A stretch of 64,000 bases of DNA from Okeania hirsuta (GTDB lineage Bacteria; Cyanobacteriota; Cyanobacteriia; Cyanobacteriales; Microcoleaceae). Positions 35,905-46,138 of this stretch are shown here, piece after piece. The position numbers and the translations under genes are program-made. Each line of letters opens with the position of its first letter. Position 1 is the stretch's first letter. The stretch is from positions 1 through 64,000 of the forward strand of contig NZ_RCBY01000010.1 in assembly GCF_003838195.1 (NCBI RefSeq). The letters are read 5' to 3'. The notes under the pieces were generated by a model. That model had not been told where the DNA came from. It searched no databases and saw only the letters and a program-made list of their open reading frames with translations.

Positions 35905-38900
35905 TACTCTATCCCTTCTATCCGATCCTCTACTTGCTGATACAACTCACGCAACTTATCCAAATTACTCTCACTCGTCTCCCAATAACCGCGACCGTTC
36001 ACTTCCAACAATGTAGTCACCATCTTGCGGAACGAATGCGGATTCAAATTCAACAACCGCTGCTGCATCTGCTCGTCTTTAATAAAGGTCTCATTCACAT
36101 CTTCATAAACCCAATTATCAACGGCACCAGCAGTCGCACTCCATCCCATAGTATTCACGAGACGCTTTGACAACTCCCGCACTCCTTCATAACCATGAGA
36201 CAACATTCCCTCATACCATTTTGGATTCAACATTTTTGTCCGCGCATCTAAACGTACTGTCTCAGATAATGACCGCACCTGAGCATTGGCAGTTGTCGTA
36301 TCCGCAATATAAGAAGATGGTTTTTTACCATCATCTCGGAGAGTCGCTACAATCTTTGTCGGATCGGAATCAAAATAATGACTCACATCCGTCAAACTAA
36401 TTTCCGACGAATCTAAATTCTGGAATGTCGCATCCGCAGTTTTCAACGCTGACTCAAACACTTTCCGGTTATCTTCCATCATTCCTGGGTTGTCAGAATT
36501 AAACGCAAACGACTTGCGCTTCAAATACATTTCCTGTAATTCTGACTCATCTTCCCAGGTACTATTCTCTACTGCCAAGTTAACGTTAGCAGCATAAGAA
36601 CCGGAAGCATTAGAAAATACCCGCGTTGCAGCTTGACGTAAATTTACTCCTAAATCTTCCGCTTGCTTGAGAGCGTGCTTCCGCACAAAGTTCATCTCTT
36701 CGGGTTCCTCTGCTTCCGCTGCCATTTTCACAGCTTTATCCAAAAGGTTCATTTGATTGATAAATAAATCTCGGAATACACCGGAACAGTTAATCACGAC
36801 ATCAACGCGCGGACGACCTAATTCCTCCAATGGAATTAATTCCAACTTATTCACCCTACCCAAAGCATCAGGTACAGGTTTCACACCTACCATCCACATT
36901 ACCTGAGCGAGAGATTCACCGTAAGTCTTGATATTGTCAGTTCCCCACAACACAACAGCGATAGTTTCTGGATATTGCCCACCATTTTCTTGCATCTGTC
37001 GCGCCAATAAACGGTCAACCACAATTTTTGCCGACTTAACCGCAGCAGCAGTAGGAATAGACTGGGGGTCGAGGGCGTGCATATTCTTACCAGTAGGCAA
37101 AACATCGGGGTTCCGAATAGGGTCGCCACCAGGTCCGGGTAAAATATATTCCCCTTCCAACGCTCGTAACAGGGAACCCAACTCATTATCAGCACAAACC
37201 TGCTCAAGGCAAAATTCCAAATATTCAAACAGAGGTTTAATAAGTTCCGCATCAACATCCGGAAAACCTGCTGTTTCCAAAGCTTCTATCCAAGGTGCTT
37301 TTTTCCTCATGTTGAAGAAATTGAGTTTGCTAACCATGGAAACTCGACCTTCAGCATCGGTTTGTTGTTTCACTAATGCAGCAACAGCAGCACGAGTCGC
37401 TTCCGTAATACTCTGAACTAACTCTACATCTGCCAAAATACCTTTATTATTGTTTTGGTAAAGTTCCTCAATATCTCGGTTGAGACTATTAGCAATTATT
37501 CGAGGTAAACCAGTTATCCCTTCCTCTTCTCTGTCTAAACTAGCAATATTTACCAAAGTAGCGATCGCCTCTTCAGCACTAGGAGGTTTACCAATAATGT
37601 GCAAACCACAAGGCAACAACCGAGACTCAATTTCCATCAGTCTGCGATAAACATCCCCAACAATTTTATCCCGTTCCTCAGCAGTCAACTCCTGAGCATC
37701 TTTTTCTGGCAGCGTCACATCCTGGTCTAAATTCACTATCCGACACTTATCCATAATAGTGTTGACAATGGGAATACCTCGTCCGCTATCCTTCAAAGTT
37801 TGATAGGAACCGATCAACTCGTTCAACTCCTGCAAACCCTTATATAAACCAGCATTTTCCGCAGGGGGAGTCAAGTAAGAAATAGTCTCAGCATAACTCC
37901 GACGTTTAGCAATAGTCGCCTCACTAGGATTATTCGCTGCATAATAATAGATATTGGGAATACTACCAATCAGATTATCAGGATAACAATCTCCAGACAT
38001 TCCAATTTGCTTACCAGGCATAAATTCGAGAGAACCGTGAGTACCAAAATGCAGCACCGCATCAGCTTTCCAAATTTGTTCTAAATAAGTATAGTAAGCA
38101 GCAAAACCATGATGGGGACTAGCGGAACGAGAGAACAACAACCGCATCGGGTCGCCTTCATAACCAAATGTTGGTTGTACTCCAATAAAAACGTTGCCGA
38201 AACTCTTACCGTAGATTAATAAATTTTCGCCATCGCTATTCAGGTTTCCTGGAGGGGGTCCCCAATTTTCATGTAAACGTTCGGAATATGGTGTCAAACT
38301 TTCATATTCTGCAACTGACATCCGGTGAGCAATATTCAACTCCGGACTTTGATACCGAGCAGTCGCATCATGGATGACTTGCTTCATCAACTCTTCTGCG
38401 GAGTCTGGCAAATCTTGAATATCGTAACCGTTACCTTTGAGTGCTTTGACAACTTCATAGATAGAACCAAATACATCTAAATATGCAGCAGTACCAACAT
38501 TTCCTTTATCTGGTGGGAAACTGAAAATAGTAATAGCAACTTTTTTATTCAGTTTAGGTTTACGTCTAAGAGTTGCCCACTTGAGAGCACGTTGAGCAAC
38601 AGCTTCGATGCGGTCTTGGAGAGCGATCGCTTTTCCGGTCGCCCCATCCCGTCCAGACATAATAATAGGTTCGATCGCTCCGTCAAGTTCAGGAATAGCT
38701 ATTTGCAAAGCTACTTGTATGGGGTGCAAACCAAGTTCGCTTTCTTCCCATTCTTCCGTAGTTTGGAAAACCAGAGGCAAAGCTACCATATATGGTCGGT
38801 TCAACCGTTTCAAAGATTCGATCGCCTTCGGATGGTCTTGTCTAGCAGGTCCCCCCACCAGTGCAAAACCTGTCAAAGAAATAACTGTATCTACTAATGG

Positions 38901-39845
38901 TGTGGGTTCAACTCCTTTAGCAGCAACTTCCCAGAAATAAGCATCGACTGGTTTAGAAAAATCTAACCCTCCAGCAAATACAGGCACAACTCGCGCTCCC
39001 ATTGCCTCCAACTCTTGCAACATCGCAACATAGTGAGCATCATCTCCCGTAACTAAGTGAGTACGCTGCAATACTAAACCAACACAGGGAGCGAGGGGGT
39101 CTTTCAAATCTTCAGAAATGTCTTGGCGCTGGTTGTACCAGTTGAGATACTCTTTAACATCCTCAAACATTTTTGGTGCGAGGGGATGCCAGATACCCAT
39201 GTCTGGATAAACTACTGGATCAACATATTGGAGAGAGCTGTTTTTCTTATCTTTAAAAACATATTTATCTGCCAACATCAGTAGGAAATTTTCCAGGTTT
39301 TCCGACGAACCCCCTAACCAATATTGGAAACTAAGCATAAAGTTTCTAGCATCCTGCGCCTTATCAATAGGCATATACTTCAACACTTTCGGCAGAGTTT
39401 GCAACAACTTCAGCATTCCATCTTGGAAAGAAGAACCAGATTTTTCCTTCCGCTTCCGCATGAACTGAGCGATCGCGCTTTTGCTCTGACCTAGTTGTGC
39501 CATTGAGAAACTTCCCATTTTATTCAGGCGCATCACTTGAGGCATGGAAGGGAATACAACAGCAGCGTCCAGCTTATCTCGGTGGGGGGTAACAGCCTCC
39601 ACTACTTTTTCGGCCAGGTCTTCAATGAAAATTAGGGAAGCGATAAAGATGTTAGCTTCAGAAACTTCTTTTTTAAAGTTTTCGTAATTTTGTGGGTCTC
39701 TTAATTCCTCTATTAAATAGCCACTAATTTCAATGGCCAAATTAGGACTTTTTTCGTTGATAGAGCGCACCGCTGCTGAGAGAGAACTCTGATATTGTGC
39801 TTCTAGAACGATATATACAACTTTTAAGAGCGATCGCCCTTTCAA
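35904..39845 (-). CDS. chlH: Magnesium chelatase subunit H
   Basis: Large porphyrin-binding subunit of Mg-chelatase, which with ChlI, ChlD and ATP inserts Mg2+ into protoporphyrin IX at the first committed step of chlorophyll synthesis. From residue [20 protein letters not shown] to the end (about 1312 residues) the protein is full length for ChlH, including [15 protein letters not shown] and [15 protein letters not shown]. The 5' end is abnormal. The native start, ATG at 39986-39988 ([19 protein letters not shown]) with an AAGGAG ribosome site, is separated from the rest by a 95-bp tandem duplication that shifts the frame, giving a stop after about 48 codons. The only close in-frame start for the long frame is TTG at 39845. 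chlH is essential for phototrophs, so an assembly error, a second copy or weak TTG use must be considered. Confidence 0.9.
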   Translation of the reverse strand: MKGRSLLKVVYIVLEAQYQSSLSAAVRSINEKSPNLAIEISGYLIEELRDPQNYENFKKEVSEANIFIASLIFIEDLAEKVVEAVTPHRDKLDAAVVFPSMPQVMRLNKMGSFSMAQLGQSKSAIAQFMRKRKEKSGSSFQDGMLKLLQTLPKVLKYMPIDKAQDARNFMLSFQYWLGGSSENLENFLLMLADKYVFKDKKNSSLQYVDPVVYPDMGIWHPLAPKMFEDVKEYLNWYNQRQDISEDLKDPLAPCVGLVLQRTHLVTGDDAHYVAMLQELEAMGARVVPVFAGGLDFSKPVDAYFWEVAAKGVEPTPLVDTVISLTGFALVGGPARQDHPKAIESLKRLNRPYMVALPLVFQTTEEWEESELGLHPIQVALQIAIPELDGAIEPIIMSGRDGATGKAIALQDRIEAVAQRALKWATLRRKPKLNKKVAITIFSFPPDKGNVGTAAYLDVFGSIYEVVKALKGNGYDIQDLPDSAEELMKQVIHDATARYQSPELNIAHRMSVAEYESLTPYSERLHENWGPPPGNLNSDGENLLIYGKSFGNVFIGVQPTFGYEGDPMRLLFSRSASPHHGFAAYYTYLEQIWKADAVLHFGTHGSLEFMPGKQIGMSGDCYPDNLIGSIPNIYYYAANNPSEATIAKRRSYAETISYLTPPAENAGLYKGLQELNELIGSYQTLKDSGRGIPIVNTIMDKCRIVNLDQDVTLPEKDAQELTAEERDKIVGDVYRRLMEIESRLLPCGLHIIGKPPSAEEAIATLVNIASLDREEEGITGLPRIIANSLNRDIEELYQNNNKGILADVELVQSITEATRAAVAALVKQQTDAEGRVSMVSKLNFFNMRKKAPWIEALETAGFPDVDAELIKPLFEYLEFCLEQVCADNELGSLLRALEGEYILPGPGGDPIRNPDVLPTGKNMHALDPQSIPTAAAVKSAKIVVDRLLARQMQENGGQYPETIAVVLWGTDNIKTYGESLAQVMWMVGVKPVPDALGRVNKLELIPLEELGRPRVDVVINCSGVFRDLFINQMNLLDKAVKMAAEAEEPEEMNFVRKHALKQAEDLGVNLRQAATRVFSNASGSYAANVNLAVENSTWEDESELQEMYLKRKSFAFNSDNPGMMEDNRKVFESALKTADATFQNLDSSEISLTDVSHYFDSDPTKIVATLRDDGKKPSSYIADTTTANAQVRSLSETVRLDARTKMLNPKWYEGMLSHGYEGVRELSKRLVNTMGWSATAGAVDNWVYEDVNETFIKDEQMQQRLLNLNPHSFRKMVTTLLEVNGRGYWETSESNLDKLRELYQQVEDRIEGIE

Positions 39846-39965
39846 GTCTTCTGGGACAATGTGGCGAACGCTCTTAAAAGTTGTATATATTGTGCTTCTA
39901 GAACGATATATACAACTTTTAAGAGCGATCGCCCTTTCAAGTCTTCTGGGACAATGTGGCGAACG
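39793..39965. repeat. 95-bp duplication at the 5' end of chlH
   Basis: The segment beginning TATTGTGCTTCTAGAACG recurs with a 95-bp offset (39793 and 39888), and so does TTCAAGTCTTCTGGGACAAT (39841 and 39936). The junction (39871-39890, CTCTTAAAAGTTGTATATAT) is also an inverted copy of the flanking ATATATACAACTTTTAAGAG, so the region can fold as a long hairpin. Since 95 is not a multiple of three, the first copy is out of frame with the body of chlH. Confidence 0.95.
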
Positions 39966-39997
39966 GCGGGTTTAACAGATGTGAACATTAAGTATTG

Positions 39998-40003
39998 CTC
40001 CTT
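39998..40003 (-). promoter_or_regulatory. Ribosome-binding site of the native chlH start
   Basis: On the minus strand AAGGAG lies nine bases upstream of the ATG at 39988. It marks MFTSVK as the original start codon of chlH, which is the start now out of frame with the main coding body. Confidence 0.75.
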
Positions 40004-40344
40004 GAGGATAATTGCTGATACTTAATGAGTATATTTACCAGAAAATGTGAAAAAAAGGTAGGGTAAGTTCTTGTTTTGATACAATTCTATAAGAATTTGG
40101 AAATTTTTCGTTACATTTATTGACAAAATGAGGAGTATATACTCTCAATCTTTGTTCATAAAAGTTAAGGCGATTTGTATACAAAATAATCTGGGATGAG
40201 GGTATAAATTATCAATTACCTGATGATGAGAAATTAGGATATGTAATTAGTTTTGCTTATGAATTTAATAAGACAGGACTTAACTAATTTTCTGACCTGC
40301 ATTTTACTGAGGTAAAAAACAAACCGAGAACGGAAATCACCTCC
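40004..40344. other. Upstream region of chlH, no gene seen
   Basis: About 340 bp of AT-rich sequence that should hold the chlH promoter on the minus strand. TATACT-like sequences are present (for example minus-strand TAAATATACTC near 40030), but no convincing pair of boxes or operator was identified. Confidence 0.4.
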
Positions 40345-40643
40345 CTACTCTTCGCTCTCCATCTGGGAGATAATCTGCAAACTCCTTTGATCAGATAACT
40401 CCCCTTGACGATTTTCGTTAAGGACTTGCTGCAAAAATATTCCATAATTCTTCATAACAGTCTGAGTATTGGGATGCTCTTCTCCTAGTTGTGAAAACAA
40501 AATAGTCAATGCTTTTAAAAATAAAGGTTCCGCTTCTGTGTATCGCCCCTGGAATTTGTAGAGACCTGCCAGGTTGTTGAGACTGGTGGCAATATCTGGA
40601 TGTGCCGACCCCAGTAGTTGCTTTCTCATTTCCAAAGCTTCTG
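40345..40643 (-). pseudogene. TPR protein, 5'-truncated
   Basis: About 98 codons remain of a kinesin-light-chain-type TPR protein. YTEALEMRKQLLGSAHPDIA, then SLNNLAGLYKFQGRYTEAEP and GEEHPNTQTVMKNYG, are the classical cyanobacterial tandem TPR units. The natural stop is present at 40345. Upstream, the frame runs straight into the palindromic element at 40644-40872 exactly in the middle of a TPR helix (YTEALE), and no further TPR sequence is found beyond that element. So the 5' part is gone, not just interrupted. Confidence 0.8.
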
Positions 40644-40872
40644 TATAGAACCCCTAAACGGATCTATTTAAAAATAGAGAAGGAGATGGGGAGATGGGGA
40701 GATGAGAGTATTTTTCTACCTGCAAGGGAAGCTACCAGGTTTGCTATTGGGCGACGCGGGGTCTCATCCGCTTTTTCCCCATTCTCGTTCCTGAATTTCC
40801 ACAACTTCCTCAGGCTGAGGACGGAAGCCAAAAGCACATACCGCGTCCAAAGATACGCTCAGGGGTTCTATA
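40644..40872. repeat. MITE-like element E, copy 2, at a rearrangement point
   Basis: Starts TATAGAACCCC and ends AGGGGTTCTATA, inverted relative to and shorter than 14868-15281 (shared GGGATGGGGAGAT, CGCGGGGTC, CGGAAGCCAAAAGCACATA). It separates a TPR gene lacking its 5' part (minus strand) from a lectin gene lacking its 5' part (plus strand), which points to a deletion or recombination at this element. Confidence 0.8.
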
Positions 40873-41105
40873 ATCCATCCAGGCAGTCAGTATGGGCAAC
40901 AAACACTCACGACCAAGGTGCTAGAGTGTTGGCAATGCAAGCAGATGGTAATTTAGTTATCTATGCAGATGGAGGCCGTGTTCTTTGGGCTTCAAACACT
41001 CATGGGAATCCAGGTGCTTTCCTAGCTATTCAACAAGATGGTAACGTGGTTGTCTACACCAATCGTGGTGTGCCACTTTGGTCTACGGGTACAAATGGTC
41101 GTTAA
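40873..41105 (+). pseudogene. Bulb-type (GNA-like) lectin domain, 5'-truncated
   Basis: The frame after the palindromic element reads QSVWATNTHDQGARVLAMQ, ADGNLVIYADGGRVLWASNT and QQDGNVVVYTNRGVPLWS. The QxDGNxVxY motif that binds mannose in B-lectins is present twice (QADGNLVIY, QQDGNVVVY). The upstream part of the gene is missing. A continuous frame extends back through the repeat to 40602, so a chimeric 167-aa peptide could be made, but its first ~90 residues translate the repeat and are not homologous to lectins. Confidence 0.75.
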
Positions 41106-41432
41106 TTGGCTATTGGCTGAGTACGATCGCCGATCGCGTAGGCTATGTTAGCAGGGAAGCAATCTATCAATAAATAGATAATCTCTGTTCCTGCGTAACT
41201 CACAAAATCCTTTGCATAACTAATCTAGCCACAGCAGTAAGGTGTGTTAACAATAGGGAACTTACCACAGGATTAACTCAACTCATCCTTGAATGTTTCC
41301 CTGCCTATCCCTGTACTAAATCGAACAGCTTGGCGATCGCATTGCAGATAAGCTCTAGAAGTCTTCTCTGTCTGCGGGCAGCAAAAGTTTTCGATATAAT
41401 GCTAAGTAAACATTTTTTCCTCATGCCAGTTT
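41106..41432. other. Intergenic, no gene seen
   Basis: Short spacer with a GATCGCCGATCGCG cluster near 41127 and no reading frame of note. The last 50 bp precede the DUF433 gene and may hold its promoter. Confidence 0.4.
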
Positions 41433-41663
41433 ATGAACTACCGAGACATCATTACAATTGAGCCTGAAAAACGTGGTGGTAAGCCTTGCGTCCGTGGCTT
41501 GCGTATTACAGTCTATGAAGTCCTTGAGTACCTAGCTTCTGAGATGACTGAAGCAGAAATTCTAGACGATTTTCCCGATCTGACGCGAGAAGATTTAAAA
41601 GCATGCATTGCTTATGCTGCTGACCGCGATCGTCGGTTTATGAGTGCCCCATTATCCCCATGA
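41433..41663 (+). CDS. DUF433-family antitoxin-type protein (second locus)
   Basis: 76 aa. ITIEPEKRGGKPCVRGLRIT and EILDDFPDLTREDLKACIAY are the full DUF433 signature. It overlaps the start of the DUF5615-type gene by ATGA (41660-41663), the usual coupled arrangement of this predicted toxin-antitoxin module. The partner toxin gene is frame-broken, so this antitoxin is probably a survivor of a decaying pair. It is only distantly similar to the 32850-33077 protein. Confidence 0.88.
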   Translation: MNYRDIITIEPEKRGGKPCVRGLRITVYEVLEYLASEMTEAEILDDFPDLTREDLKACIAYAADRDRRFMSAPLSP

Positions 41664-41993
41664 AATTACTTTTTGATGAGAATCTATCGCCTAAATTACC
41701 AAACCGTTTGAGCGATTTTTTCCCAAACTCCCTTCACCTTCGAGATGTGGGCATGAAAGCGACAATCGACCCAATCGTTTGGGATTATGCATGCATACAA
41801 CGATCTAATCATCGTCTCGAAAGATGCTGATATGCACGATCTGAGTTTAGTATTTGGAAATCCACTGAAAGTGATTTGGCTTCGCCTTGGGAACTGTTCG
41901 ACATTACAAGTTGAAAATTTGCTGCGTCGGGAGTTTAGCGCGATCAAATTATTTGACGAAGATGAGACTTTATCCCTGCTTGCTTTATCATGA
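41660..41993 (+). pseudogene. DUF5615 PIN-like toxin, broken by TGCA duplication
   Basis: The frame starts MKLLFDENLSPKLPNRL with the family's acidic DEN, then runs VWDYACIQRS into a stop. The downstream frame reads AYNDLIIVSKDADMHDLSL with the second acidic site, then NPLKVIWLRLGNCST to a natural stop at 41993. Removing one of the two adjacent TGCA copies at 41788-41795 restores a continuous DYAYNDLIIVSKD, an intact ~110-aa protein. So a single 4-bp duplication inactivated an otherwise good gene, and recently, since no other lesion is visible. Confidence 0.88.
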
Positions 41994-42124
41994 TGCACTA
42001 GGTTTTTACCTGCTGCGATCGCATACATTTTGTTTTGCGAGCGCTTGCTTGCTATACTTCCCTCAAAGACAGTCCATACCGACGAGACAAACACCGGGAA
42101 GTTAAAAGCTGCTGGAGTAAAGCA

Positions 42125-42229
42125 ATGGTGAAACCTTCAATTCTTGACCCTGCCACAAGTTACAGCTTTAGCCAGTATAACACCCTAGCCTTTGACACCG
42201 CCGATGTTCTAGCGGGACTTGAACGATAA
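42125..42229 (+). other. Small open frame, possible 5' scrap of unknown gene
   Basis: 34 codons: MVKPSILDPATSYSFSQY then NTLAFDTADVLAGLER and stop. The LDPxxSYxFSxY opening resembles the N-terminus of a recurrent cyanobacterial hypothetical protein, but I cannot name it. It may be a truncated relic or a real short gene. The rest of 41994-42295 shows nothing else. Confidence 0.3.
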
Positions 42230-42295
42230 AAAGCAGAAAATTAGGATATAATGCAATTAAATCAAGAGTTTCACGTTGAGAGGTAAGAGTTATTA

Positions 42296-42898
42296 ATGGC
42301 TTTTAGTGATTATAAAACTATTGCTCAAGTTCAACAAGAGTATAAGATCAAGTATTTGGAAGCAGACTTTATTGAAATTACCCATTTAAAACCTTCTGAT
42401 CTGTTTGTCAGGGAATTGAAATTCAGCGAACAGAACATGGATATATACACATCTGAATACTCAAGATGTGAAAATATTATTTATCCAATTTTAAGAGAAG
42501 TTTATAAAAGTTTTATTGATAAGTATACTCTTTGGAGCCACAAGTTCATAACATACGATACTAAACTAAATGGAGCGCCTGATTACTTGTTTTCAACAAA
42601 GTCAGAATTAGGTAAAACTGTTTTGGGTTTTCCAATCGTCGTTGTTGTTGAAGCAAAAAAGAATGATTTTAGTGAGGGATGGGGGCAATGTCTCGCTGAG
42701 TTGATTGCTGTGCAAAAATTAAATAAAGCCGAGGAACTTGCTGTGTATGGGATAGTAACAGATGGAGAATTATGGCAATTTGGAAAATTAGTATCCGATG
42801 AATTCACAAAAAGCAAGTTGAGAATTGCTATTACCGATTTAGATAAAATTTTCGGAACAATAAGTTTTTTATTGTCAAGCAAAAGGGAAGCAGATTGA
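42296..42898 (+). CDS. PD-(D/E)XK nuclease-like protein
   Basis: 200 aa. The motif set GAPDYLF (Asp96), VVVVEAKK (Glu119, Lys121) and WGQCLAEL (Gln131) fits the PD-(D/E)XK nuclease fold, D-(x)n-ExK with the trailing Gln helix, as in many uncharacterised cyanobacterial proteins. The catalytic residues are present. It has no obvious methyltransferase or specificity partner next to it, so it is not a visible restriction system. A copy of its residues ~26-40 is preserved at 44728-44798. GAGAGG lies before the start. Function unknown. Confidence 0.65.
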   Translation: MAFSDYKTIAQVQQEYKIKYLEADFIEITHLKPSDLFVRELKFSEQNMDIYTSEYSRCENIIYPILREVYKSFIDKYTLWSHKFITYDTKLNGAPDYLFSTKSELGKTVLGFPIVVVVEAKKNDFSEGWGQCLAELIAVQKLNKAEELAVYGIVTDGELWQFGKLVSDEFTKSKLRIAITDLDKIFGTISFLLSSKREAD

Positions 42899-43025
42899 AA
42901 TTAAACTCGGTTTTTTCTTGCCTTCAACACCAAAGTTTAATAGTATCCCATGTCCTTTATTGAAAATCAAATAGGGGTTCCCCTCTGCAATCCAAGGTTT
43001 GAAGAGGGGAATTCTCACTCCATTG

Positions 43026-44243
43026 TTAAATTTGGGTAAAATTAGCGGGGTCTTGATCGCGCCGATCGCGTACTGGAATGGGTATTCCTTGGCGATCGCC
43101 AGATAGAGCTGCCGTCGTTTCTAATGCTTCTCTCAGTCGTTTGCTAGCATAGATAGACATATCTCTGGGTACATTAATACGATCGCGCAGGTAGCGCAGG
43201 GCTGGATCGGAAGCAGATGGTGGCGGACACAGTTCTCCTGTTATCATGTAAGTCAGAGCGCAACGCAAGGCTTCATCAAAAAGGCGATCGTCCGCTGGAT
43301 TAACGCGAATGATATTCTCACGATGCTTGATCACCCGTTGCAGAGCTTCTGTTCGAGACGTTTCGGGTTCTGGATACATCACATCTGGTAATCCCAACCA
43401 AGGACCGCAATCGACTCGTTTTTGATTAATCTCAGTTTGAGACTCTTGGTTAGGATAACATCCGCCCATTTGCGGTGGTAAATCGTGGGCATGGGTATGA
43501 AAATCGCTTTGTGTTCCTCTATAGGTGGATCGGGTTTCCATAGCATCAAACCAATCAGAGAGCTTTGGGTTTTCTTCCCGCAATGAATAGCCTTTGTAGT
43601 AGTAGAGACTGGCATTCATCCGCTCGATGTATGGAGTAAAAACCAAATCAACTATACCAAATTCTTCCAGAAAATAAGATCCTGGAGTACTGGCAAGAGC
43701 TGCTTCAACTTTAGCCACGATGGTGGTAAATTGATCTCGACTGCGTTGTTCGTCCCTTTGCGATCGCGTGGGGTAGCACAACCAACTACACCAACCGCGA
43801 AAGAGTAGGCGTTCTAGCTGGCGCAGAGGCAGCGCTCGGCGATCGCCCATTCCCACCCGATTTAATGGACCAAATGCGTTTTCTAATGCTAATAAGATAT
43901 TATCACTTTCTGTAATTAACTGACCGTCAAGTTCTAGCGCAGGAAGCATTCCCGATCGCACCTTTTGCTTATACCACTTTTCTTTCGTTCCATAACAGAA
44001 CATAGTGACTTTCTCGATACGGTACGGAATTTGCTTTTCCTCTAACCACAGCCACACTTTTTGGCAATAAGGACACCAAGCATGATGATCGCGATAAAGA
44101 GTAACTCGCACATCTGATTCGGCTTGTCCAAACAGCCGCAATCTTGCTTGGGAATTGGTTGGTCCGTTAATGGTATCTCGCTCAAATGTGGCGAGTTGTT
44201 GTAGTTCTTCCCAACTCAAAGGCAAAGATTTGGTCGATATCAT
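43026..44243 (-). CDS. Glutathione S-transferase family protein, long form
   Basis: 405 aa. A thioredoxin-fold N-terminal domain begins near residue 45 ([20 protein letters not shown]) with the CxxC pair Cys57/Cys60, and continues through [19 protein letters not shown], the cis-Pro and gamma-Glu-binding Ser region of GSTs. A helical GST C-terminal domain spans ~130-240 ([14 protein letters not shown]). A further ~150 residues rich in Arg, Pro and Asp extend beyond the normal GST end. The CPYC motif points to glutaredoxin-like or omega-type thiol chemistry. Substrate unknown. Flanks are repeats and unrelated genes. Confidence 0.85.
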   Translation of the reverse strand: MISTKSLPLSWEELQQLATFERDTINGPTNSQARLRLFGQAESDVRVTLYRDHHAWCPYCQKVWLWLEEKQIPYRIEKVTMFCYGTKEKWYKQKVRSGMLPALELDGQLITESDNILLALENAFGPLNRVGMGDRRALPLRQLERLLFRGWCSWLCYPTRSQRDEQRSRDQFTTIVAKVEAALASTPGSYFLEEFGIVDLVFTPYIERMNASLYYYKGYSLREENPKLSDWFDAMETRSTYRGTQSDFHTHAHDLPPQMGGCYPNQESQTEINQKRVDCGPWLGLPDVMYPEPETSRTEALQRVIKHRENIIRVNPADDRLFDEALRCALTYMITGELCPPPSASDPALRYLRDRINVPRDMSIYASKRLREALETTAALSGDRQGIPIPVRDRRDQDPANFTQI

Positions 44244-44727
44244 AAGTTACTCCAGAAAATAATGTTCAATTTTATCACAACTTCATTTATCCGATTCGGA
44301 GTCTGACGGTTAGCAGCTTGAGGAATATAGGAAACCATGCGATTGTTCATACTTTCGCCCAAAAATTAAATAGGGCTAAGGTGTTGAGAGGGTGGGGAGT
44401 GTGGGAAGTTTGGGGAGGGTGGGAAGACAGAGAAAGTAGGAGGAATAATTTTTCTTTGATTTTTCTTCCCCTCCTCACCCCCAAATTCTGAATTTTTGAG
44501 GGTAAGGGAATTAAAACAGGCGCACTTTTTTAGAGTCGAAAAAGGCTAAAAGCTTTATTTACCGAAAAATTGTGGTTTAAAGCCTCCCCTTTTAAAGGGA
44601 TAATAGAGAAAAATTTTCCTTTGAGTCAATCCTCTTCTTGTCGCTGATCGCGCGATACCAGACCCCAAGATGGTGGAAAAATATCCGAAATGCTAGAATT
44701 CAGTTGTTCTGGACGCATAATTGTGTC
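44244..44727. other. Intergenic repeats upstream of GST
   Basis: Contains G-rich GGGTGGGGAGTGTGGG tracts near 44390 and a copy of the TGTGGTTTAAAGCCTCCCC repeat at ~44573, related to 6632 and 23141. No gene. Confidence 0.5.
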
Positions 44728-44798
44728 ATTGAAATTACCGATCTAAAACCTTCTGATTTTTTTGTTAAGGAATTAAGGCTGCACTCAGAAAAATTGTA
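44728..44798 (+). pseudogene. Scrap of the PD-(D/E)XK gene 5' region
   Basis: ATTGAAATTACCGATCTAAA and following bases translate IEITDLKPSDFFVKELRL and then stop. This matches IEITHLKPSDLFVRELKF of the gene at 42296-42898. No other part of that gene is present here. It indicates a past duplication of the locus. Confidence 0.8.
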
Positions 44799-44833
44799 AA
44801 ATATAAGTCCTAATAAAATCAGAGGCACTATAA

Positions 44834-46021
44834 ATGTCTAAATCTAGTCAAGTTTTAATTGATGCTTTTCTCGCTGAACGTAATACACCAAATCCTCTCG
44901 GTGACCGTAGTCCTACCTGGGGTCGTCATGTAGACGATCTTTCTCTGGTCGATCCTGGAGAAATTGCAGAAAGTGTTGTAGTTATTGAACCCTGGGAGCA
45001 TGTTGGCGAACGACCCAAGGATAAAGTTGGGGTCATTGCATCAGAGAACGTGGCCTATATTGTCGATCAGATACTGGGTTTACCTACCCTTATTGTGCCC
45101 GCTTGGAAGCATGGTATTTCTGACCTAAAGCGCTTTGCTTCCCTGGCAAGGGTAGCCAAACTTATAGTATTGGAAGGGGGCAAACCGGATGTTCATGTAA
45201 AAGATACTTTTTCGCCAGCATTTCCTCGTTCAGATGCTACGCAACTGATTGTTGAATTCCTCTTAAAACAGGTGCCTTTCATTGGCATTTGTCTCTCTCA
45301 TCAGCTTACGGCGCAGGCCCATGTAGAATTAATCCGTGAATCTGTGGATCGTCTAGAAAAATCACAACAACCAGCGTTTGTTGCTGTCAGTCGTCGCATT
45401 GCCGAGGTGGCAAATCGCCTGAAGGTCGAAAAGAGTTATGGTACTGTCGCCCAATCTTGGAATGATGAATCGTTTGCAGTTGCTAAGAATGAAGAAATTA
45501 GCCATTCTAATACACGTTTATACCCCTACCGGGATCTTGAGATTCCTCATGTTCCGACTGAAATCACGGAGGCATATCGTGTAGTAGCAAAACGTTTTGA
45601 TGCTATCATTGATGTAGCACTCCAGTACGAGAACAATCTGCACATTCAGGCATTTCATGGCAACGAAGTATCAGAAGAATCAATGCGGTTCGTATGTTGG
45701 GCCTATCAGCAAATTCACCATGCGATAACTGCTTACAGCCTTGAAGCGGCCTCGATACTAGACCTACAAAGCCTAATGGATGCACCCATTGGTGTCGAAA
45801 TTTTAGCTTCAACACATACTCAAAGTGGCGATCCGTTATGTGAGGTGGCAGCAACCGGTATTTATTGGGATAACGGCCGGAAAGCACTAACTACCCAGTT
45901 TCACCCAGAACTTGATGAATCGTTAATAACAGCATCTGAAGGTTGGGCACTTTCCTGGGAAGATATGAAAAATTCTGATGGAATTCGTTTGTTAGCACGT
46001 ATACTTCAGTCAGTTCTCTAA
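44834..46021 (+). CDS. Class I glutamine amidotransferase-like protein
   Basis: 395 aa. The nucleophile elbow FIGICLSHQL places Cys153 in G-I-C-L-S-H-Q, close to the GxCxGHQ of class I amidotransferases. The matching His-x-Glu is TTQFHPE (His357, Glu359), so a full Cys-His-Glu triad is present. The 200 residues between them are longer than in ordinary GATase1 domains and carry an inserted helical region (RRIAEVANRLKVEK, EITEAYRVVAKRFDA). There is no synthetase domain and no neighbour that would use ammonia, so the acceptor reaction is unknown. The N-terminus is not a signal peptide. GAGGCAC precedes the start. Confidence 0.75.
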   Translation: MSKSSQVLIDAFLAERNTPNPLGDRSPTWGRHVDDLSLVDPGEIAESVVVIEPWEHVGERPKDKVGVIASENVAYIVDQILGLPTLIVPAWKHGISDLKRFASLARVAKLIVLEGGKPDVHVKDTFSPAFPRSDATQLIVEFLLKQVPFIGICLSHQLTAQAHVELIRESVDRLEKSQQPAFVAVSRRIAEVANRLKVEKSYGTVAQSWNDESFAVAKNEEISHSNTRLYPYRDLEIPHVPTEITEAYRVVAKRFDAIIDVALQYENNLHIQAFHGNEVSEESMRFVCWAYQQIHHAITAYSLEAASILDLQSLMDAPIGVEILASTHTQSGDPLCEVAATGIYWDNGRKALTTQFHPELDESLITASEGWALSWEDMKNSDGIRLLARILQSVL

Positions 46022-46138
46022 AAATGAGTAAGAAACCGCTTCCCTCATCAATTTAGGGCAAATGCCATTGAGGGCGAATGCTATTCGCCCCTAAATATGT
46101 CGTTTTCAAGGGAGTTGTATGCGTAAGTCCTGATGGTA

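Noticed and set aside
40602-40870. N-terminal half of a 167-aa plus-strand protein
   Set aside because: It translates the antisense of a TPR gene end and the palindromic element E. Only the lectin-like part after 40873 is protein-like.
42296-42898. Restriction endonuclease of a restriction-modification system
   Set aside because: PD-(D/E)XK residues are present but no methyltransferase or specificity gene is in the window.
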